A stretch of DNA of 64,000 bases, from contig BDSL01000030.1 of NCBI GenBank assembly GCA_003116995.1, positions 372,001 to 436,000 on the forward strand, written 5' to 3'. Below the pieces are notes generated by a model. The model was not told the origin of the DNA and did not search any database. It saw only the letters and a list, made by a program, of their open reading frames with translations. Position numbers and translations under genes: made by a program. Source of the DNA: Yamagishiella unicocca (lineage: Eukaryota > Chlorophyta > Chlorophyceae > Chlamydomonadales > Volvocaceae). Below are positions 58,441 through 64,000 of the stretch, in pieces. Numbering within the stretch: position 1 is the stretch's first letter; each line of letters starts with the position of its first letter.

Positions 58441-58744
58441 AGAGACCGCGTTACAGTGGCCGCACGACAGGCGGCACCCGCCCTTATCCCGGCGGGAAAG
58501 CACTGCGGAAGAGACACGGAACCAAGGTCGGGTACGGGCAACAGCAGGCAAACAGCATCATGCAAAGTCAGCACAAGCGACGGCAGGACACGGCCCCATG
58601 CAGGCCACCCTTACGCGTCAAAACCACCACAAAAGCCCCCATTGGCTCACCTGCCCATCACCCGCACCACTCGTATCTCGAACCAGCAAAGGTGGCACCA
58701 GGAAAGAAAGAACGAAAGAACAAACAGCAGCCAAGGCAGGCTAG
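58385..58744 (-). mobile_element. 3' untranslated region of the large LINE
   Basis: Non-coding sequence follows the LINE stop codon on the minus strand. It contains GGCCACTGTAACGCGGTCTC and a (TC)n run, then the shared motif CAGCTGCTCATCGAAC and ATATGTGACGGG, also found after the truncated copy at the window start. Confidence 0.6.
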
Positions 58745-60559
58745 CTAGGGCGGCACGGCGCACATGAGCCGACCCCCGGTTACGAACAAAAATGGGTGGT
58801 CCACCCCCACGTCACCCCAGTCCTTGCGGGGCAAACCCAAGCCCGCAAAGTCCCGCAGCAAGGCCCAGAACTTAGCAAGGAGGCCAGAACGCATAGCAGC
58901 AGGGAGGGTGGTGCCGGAGAGCCGATGAGAGTGTATGTACCGGCGCGCCCACTCCATCGCGTTGAGCGCCGCCAACGCCACCACATCCCACACACACTGC
59001 AGCACAGTGGTCGGATCCGGCGACACACACAACCACACATGCTCACGCGTGACCCCGCACCCACAGCAGACTTCCAGTTCATCCCAGAGCGGGCGGACGA
59101 GGGGGCAAGACCAAAAGTGATGCAAGCGCGGCGACTCGGCCACACCCGCTGCAGCGGGGTAACAGCCGCAAGCACACGGTTCGGGTGGGACCAGCGGGAG
59201 GTGAGAGGAGCCCGGCATGGGCACCCCGTCAACCGCCAGCCGCCAGAGGACCTCCTTCCACCGCGGCTCCCACTTAAGACGCTTCCACAACCGCCGCCAT
59301 ACCGCGCGTAACGCCACAAGGGCCGCCTCGGGCGTGACAGCCACAGCAGGGGACAGCCCGAGCGCCTCCCGCACATACGCCGCATGACAGGCCTGCCTGG
59401 GGCGCTCCAGTTCCGCCGCCTGGAGCAGGGTGCCCAGCTTGACGGTGAAGGAGGTGAGGGGCAGCACGGCGTCCACACCCAGCCGCCACCCCAGGCGAGC
59501 AAGGAGGAGAGCATCCACCTCGTCAGGCGACGGCGGGGCGGGGCCATCGGGCGCCAGGCGAGCAGCAGCGAGCCAGGCGGGCGAGATGTCAGAAAGGAGA
59601 GCGGCCACCGCAGCCCGCGCCGCGATGCGATCTTGGAGCGCACCCATGGCCAGCTCGGAGGGCGCCAGCTCGTGCCGTACGAGCGTCGTCCAGCGCTCAG
59701 CCAGCCGGCTGAAGATGGCCATGCCCGGCGTCGTCGCCAGGGCATGGGCGCGCTCCACCTCAAACGCGGTCATAGCGTCCTGCACCCGGACGGCGTCGCC
59801 GACGGTCAGCAGGCGGCGGCACATGGTGAGGGGGCCATGGATAGCCTCCAACCCCGGCCGCCGGCCCGGCGCCCCCGCGTTGGGCAGGAGCGGGTTGCCC
59901 CACAGCGGCGCGTTGAAGCACCAGACGCCCGGCTCCAGGGGGGGGTCCGCGACGTCAGACAGGGGGGGGAGGTGACCGAGGCTCGTGGCAAGCCGGTGGA
60001 TGTCCGGGGGCAAGCTGAAGGGGGCACCGAGCCACGGGCCATCCGGGCGAGCTGTGGTGACGGCCAGCGGGCGGAAGGCAGGGTGGAGGGTAGAGAGGAA
60101 GGAGACCGCAATCCGGATCCACGGCGCGCGGGCCGCCGGGGGCTGCAGCGCGGAGCGGGCGACCGTCAGGCTCCACTTGGCATGCCGGCTGAGGACATGC
60201 AGCCGAAGGGGCAGTACACCGAAGCCGCCGATGGTGGGATGACCGGAGAGCAGGCGGAGGGGGACACCAGTGAAACGGCGCTGGGCGTCATCAGGGCCTA
60301 GCTCCCGATCCACCAGCTTTGCGACAAGGGCCATGATGCCAGCAAGGACCTCCGCCGGCGGCAGCCCCGAGTGCTCCATGTGGTACGTCGCCATATGGAG
60401 AGCATAAGCTGCAGCCGCAGTGGCACGGCCGAACATCGACAGGGCCATGCGGGAGATCTTTTGGAGACGGCGGCGGGCCTCCGACATCCGTGACGCCCAA
60501 TCGAGGACGGGGGCGGCAGGCGGATTGGTGAAGGGGATGCCCAGCGCCACCGCAGCGGG

Positions 60560-61370
60560 CACGATCCGAAGGCCAGCGAGGGCAGGGGGCGGGGGAGAAG
60601 GGGAGGGGCGAGGCACCCCGGGAGCGGTGGCGGCAAGGGACGGCGATGTGGAGGGACCCGGGGCGGCCAGGGCGCCAGCGGCTGCGGCGAGGGCGCCCAC
60701 GACCACGACAGCTGCAGCACCGCGGCCACGACGCCGACGACCGCGGCGAGCCAGCCCTGGTGGGCGCGCCAGGCGAGGCGGGTGACGGGCGACGGGGGAG
60801 CTGGCGGCGCCAGCAGGGGCGGCTGGGACGGCTGGAGCGGCTGGGGCGGCCGGGGCAGTGGGGGCGGCAGTGACAGCCGCGACGGCTGGGGCGTCAGGAG
60901 GCGTGGGAGACGCTGCGGCGGCGCCAGCGGCGGCCGGGGCTGCGGTCGTCAGCACCGTGGTGGCCGCGGCACCCGCGGCCGCCCCAGGAGGACTACCGGC
61001 GGCAGCCGAACCGGCGGTCGCCAGCGCCTCGGCGGCCACTGCGACCAGGACGGCAGCCGCCGGCGCCACGGCAGCCGCGGCGGCCGGGGCGGCAGCCGCC
61101 TGCGGGGCAGCAGCAGCGGCGGCCAGGGCGGCAGCCACCGGCGCAGCGGCAGCAGCGGCGGCGGCCGGGGCGTCAGGAGGTACGGCGGCGGCGCCAGCGC
61201 CTGCCGGGGCGGCCTCCACCGGCGCCTCGGCAGCAGCGGCGCTCGGGGCGGCGGGTGAAGCTGCGGCACCGCCCGCAGCGGTCCACGCGGCGGCAGGGGC
61301 GGCGACGGCCGCCACCGCAGCGGCAAGGACGGCAGCCGGGGCGGCGGGCGCCGGCGCCACCTGGCGACCA
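60560..61370 (-). repeat. Ala/Pro-rich low-complexity coding insert in the LINE
   Basis: About 270 residues composed mainly of Ala, Pro, Gly and Val separate SKVELLWAG (end of the palm) from VALGIPF, where related proteins have only a short linker. The DNA is built of irregular GCNGCN-rich units, so slippage growth is likely. The frame is kept throughout. Confidence 0.85.
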
Positions 61371-63366
61371 GCCCACAGCAGCTCGACCTTGGAGGGATTC
61401 AGGTGCTGGCCAGAGGCGCGGGCAAACGCCGCCATGAGGGCGATAAATGGCGGTACTGCAGCTGCATCTGGGAGCGCGACTTGGGCATCATCAGCAAACT
61501 GCACGCCGGTAACCAGGCTGGCCGGGTCCGCCGGGGCCAGCGGCACGCCAACACCGTGCCGCTTCAGCCAGCAGAGGAGGGCGTGGGCCACGAAGAGGTA
61601 GAGGAGCGGGGCAAGGGGACAGCCCTGCCGGACGCCGGCCCGGATAGGGACAGAGCGGGAGATGTAGCCGTTGACGGACGCCATGGCCACTGTACGGCCC
61701 AACAGGAGCTGCGTCCATCCCAGGAAACCGGCCCCAACACCCATGCGCTCCATGACAGCAAAGAGGAAGGAGCGGTCAATGGTGTCGTAAGCTTTGGCGA
61801 AATCCAAGAAGGCGATGAGAGCACTCCGTTGCTGCTGGTGTAGGAGGGGGGGGAGGCAGCGAAGGAAGCGGGTGTTGGCGCCAATGGAGCGGCCGGGGAG
61901 GAAGGCGGACTGCTCGAGGGGGATGGCGGCGGAAAGGCCAGGGCTGAGGCGGTTGGCGAGGACCTTCGCCAGAATGCGGTAATCAGTACAGAGCAGGGTG
62001 ATGGGGCGGTAGGCGCCGGCCGCCGCCCGGTCCGCATCATGGCCCTTGTAAAGGACGGATATAACACCCTTCAGGAAACCCGTCGGGACGGCGCGCAGAT
62101 GGCCGATAGCAGTGAAAAGGCGGGCCAGTGCCGGCACAAAGCAGCCACTGTAGGTCCGGAGGAGATCCACAGGGATTCCGTCCCAGCCTGGGGATGTGCC
62201 AGGCTTGGCTTGCTGCAGGGCCCGCGCCACCTCCGCTGCTGAGACTGCGATGGAGCCCAACTCGGGGCGAAGATCGGGCGAGATCGGAGTAGAGTGGGCG
62301 TCGACAGCTGCCAGAACCGCTTGCTGATCCGCCGAGTCCAGGCCTGACGGCAGGCAGCTGATGCGCTCCCAGAAAGAAGCGACGACATTGGGCAATTGGC
62401 GCGGGTCGGTCACGAGGCGCCCAGCAGCGTCGCGCAGCGCGGTAATGTCCTGGGACGACCGCGGTGGGTGAATCATGGCGGTGAGTGCGGGGCACGGGCG
62501 CTCCCCCTCGCGCACCCACGCCACGCGTACCCGGGCGGCCTCGCCCGCCGCCGCCACACGCAAGGCCAACGACAAGGCAGCCTGGGCGGCCACCACACCA
62601 CCCACGGCCTCGGGCGCCGCCGACGGCGTCGCGGCCGCAAGGTGGGCCGCCCGCAAGGCGGCTCGGGCTGCCTCCACCTGCGCGCCCGAGGCCAGGCGCC
62701 GAGAGCGAGCGGTGCGATTGAGAGTCGCCGCCACCGCCGCCAGCCGCCGTTTGAAGCCCGGCCACCACGCCAGCAGGGCAGCGTGCTCCCCCTCAGCCGG
62801 CATGGCCGCGAACGCCGCGTCGAGCCAGGCCTGCAGCTGATCCTTGAGGTCGCGGTGGCCAGAGAAGGCCATGCGGGTGCGACGGAGGCCGGGGCCGCGC
62901 GAGGCAGGAACCCGGGGCAGCAGCTGGATGCAGGGGACGCGGTGGTCGGAAGGCGAGCCCAGCTCAATGGCGGAGCCCGCCACGAAGGGGAGGAGGCAGC
63001 GGGACACATAGATGCGGTCGATGCGGGAACCACCGGGGGAGGGGGCGGAGTAGAGGTGGGTGTAATCCGTGCTGGTGGGGAAGCGCTCACGATGCACATC
63101 AGCCAACGACGGGCCCACTGTCGCGAGGACCCGAGCGGCAGGGCGGTCGCGAACCACTCGCGCCGACCCCGCACTGCTGTCCCACGGGCCAGCGACGAAG
63201 TTGAAGTCGCCGGCTAGGACATGCTGGCCCGGGGTGCTGGTCGCCAGCACAGGCGCCAGGTGCTGCTGGAGGAAAGCAGCGCGTGAAGCCGAGCTACTAG
63301 CGGGCAGATAAACATTGGTGAGGTGCAGGCGATGACCCAGCCAGGTGAAGGAGTAGGTGGCGAGGC

Positions 63367-63733
63367 GCCCCGCTGCGGAGGAGGACGCGGCCGGGACCGC
63401 CGGAGGCTGGTCAGCCGCGGCCAGGCCGGCCCCTTCCAGGGCCGCCGCGGCGGGGGGAGGCGCAGCGGCGTCCCCACCACGGGGCGCCGTGGCGGCCGAG
63501 GCTACCGCCGCCGCCGTGGCCGCCACGGCCGCGGCCGCGGCGGCCGCCGCCACCGAGGCCGCCACCCCCGAGGCCGCCGCCACGGACACGGCGGCGGCGG
63601 AGGGACCCGCGTCGGCGGCCGGCCCAGGGGACGGTGAGCGGGGCGGCGGTGACAGGGAACGAGAGGGGGGGGAGGAAGCAGCAACTGCAGGTTGATCACC
63701 CGCGAGACCAGGGAGCAGTGGTGAGGCCGCTGC
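63367..63733 (-). repeat. Ala/Ser/Pro-rich insert in the LINE endonuclease
   Basis: Residues about 90-212 interrupt the endonuclease fold between GVAILVRSDL and YSFTWLGHRLHLTNVYLP, which should be adjacent strands. The insert includes an uninterrupted alanine run and is compositionally like the second insert. Confidence 0.85.
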
Positions 63734-64000
63734 CAACAGCCGGCCAGAAGCGATCAGGTCCGAGCGAACGAGAATCGCCACGCCAGCACAGGGGTCCGCC
63801 AGCGTAGCATTGCGGAACGACACCACACGCCAGGGAGCGACATGGAGGTGACCAGCGGCCGCATGGAGACGCCGCTCGAATAGCCCCCGATCTCCAAACG
63901 TAGACAAGTGCGTCTCCTGGAGACAGACGACATCGAGCCGGAGCTGCGCCCACAGCAGTAGAGCAGCATGCAGCTTGGGAGCAGCGGCGCCTGACCGCAC

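Larger units (their letters stand above)
58745..64000 (-). mobile_element. LINE ORF2: endonuclease - reverse transcriptase - zinc finger, 5' partial
   Basis: One frame of 1751 codons without a stop or frameshift, open at the window edge; stop TAG at 58745. Residues 1-360 are an APE-type endonuclease with LQETHL (Glu30), GDFN (Asp265, Asn267) and SDH (351-353). Reverse transcriptase follows at about 600-880: AFLPGRSIG, FLDFAKAYDTIDRSF, GVRQGCPLAPLLY and the catalytic FADDAQV near residue 835. At about 1600-1640 lies a C-x-C...HH-x3-C finger (CACGC ... RLHHFWSC) of the kind found at the end of plant and algal LINE proteins. The element nicks DNA and copies its RNA at the nick. Two Ala/Pro-rich stretches interrupt the domains (residues about 90-212 and 873-1140). 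Complete motifs and an intact frame suggest a recent, possibly active copy. ORF1 lies outside the window if present. Confidence 0.93.

Noticed and set aside
59384..60301. 305-codon plus frame
   Set aside because: Antisense to conserved LINE C-terminal coding sequence; no domain and no independent support.
60858..61601. 247-codon Ala-rich plus frame inside the LINE
   Set aside because: It is the shadow of the Ala-rich insert on the opposite strand, where GCN-rich DNA is open in several frames.

Overview
The window looks like nuclear DNA of a GC-rich green alga, probably of the Chlamydomonas/volvocine type. This is inferred from GC-rich coding sequence cut by many short introns (donors GTGNGN, acceptors GCAG), intronic minisatellites, Ala/Pro-rich proteins and a fossil record of non-LTR retrotransposons. 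No species can be named from sequence alone. Exon coordinates were worked out by hand from splice signals, phase and paralogue comparison; no transcript evidence was available.

Layout. 1-5.1 kb: broken LINE 3' ends, a hairpin-rich block and simple repeats. 5.1-10.4 kb (minus): gene A, 7 exons, 935 codons of protein. 10.4-15.3 kb: gene-poor, compositionally different DNA with another LINE fragment. 15.3-20.6 kb (minus): gene B, 6 exons, 1017 aa, a diverged paralogue of gene A sharing its intron positions. 21.7-30.0 kb (plus): a 17-exon SAMHD1-type HD-domain dNTP triphosphohydrolase without a SAM domain. 31.9-33.5 kb (plus): an intronless secretory-pathway sulfotransferase. 34.3-35.3 kb: LINE tails. 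36.1-56.3 kb (minus): a giant gene made of six tandem copies of one six-exon cassette. All 36 exons have consistent splice signals and phases and encode at least 1825 aa of an unrecognised repeat protein; the 5' end was not found. 58.7-64 kb (minus): a LINE ORF of at least 1751 codons (endonuclease, reverse transcriptase, C-terminal zinc finger), open at the window edge.

The most interesting locus is the cassette gene. Each cassette begins and ends in phase 1, so whole-cassette duplication keeps the reading frame. A recent tandem duplication of two cassettes is visible (about 41.5-47.6 and 48.6-55.2 kb). An intron segment shared by cassettes 1, 3 and 6 is better conserved than the neighbouring exons, and the last exon seems to be a cassette micro-exon that lost its donor and reads into a stop. 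Genes A and B form a second unrecognised family. Only the dNTPase, the sulfotransferase and the LINE can be given a function; nothing suggests that the host genes act in one pathway.
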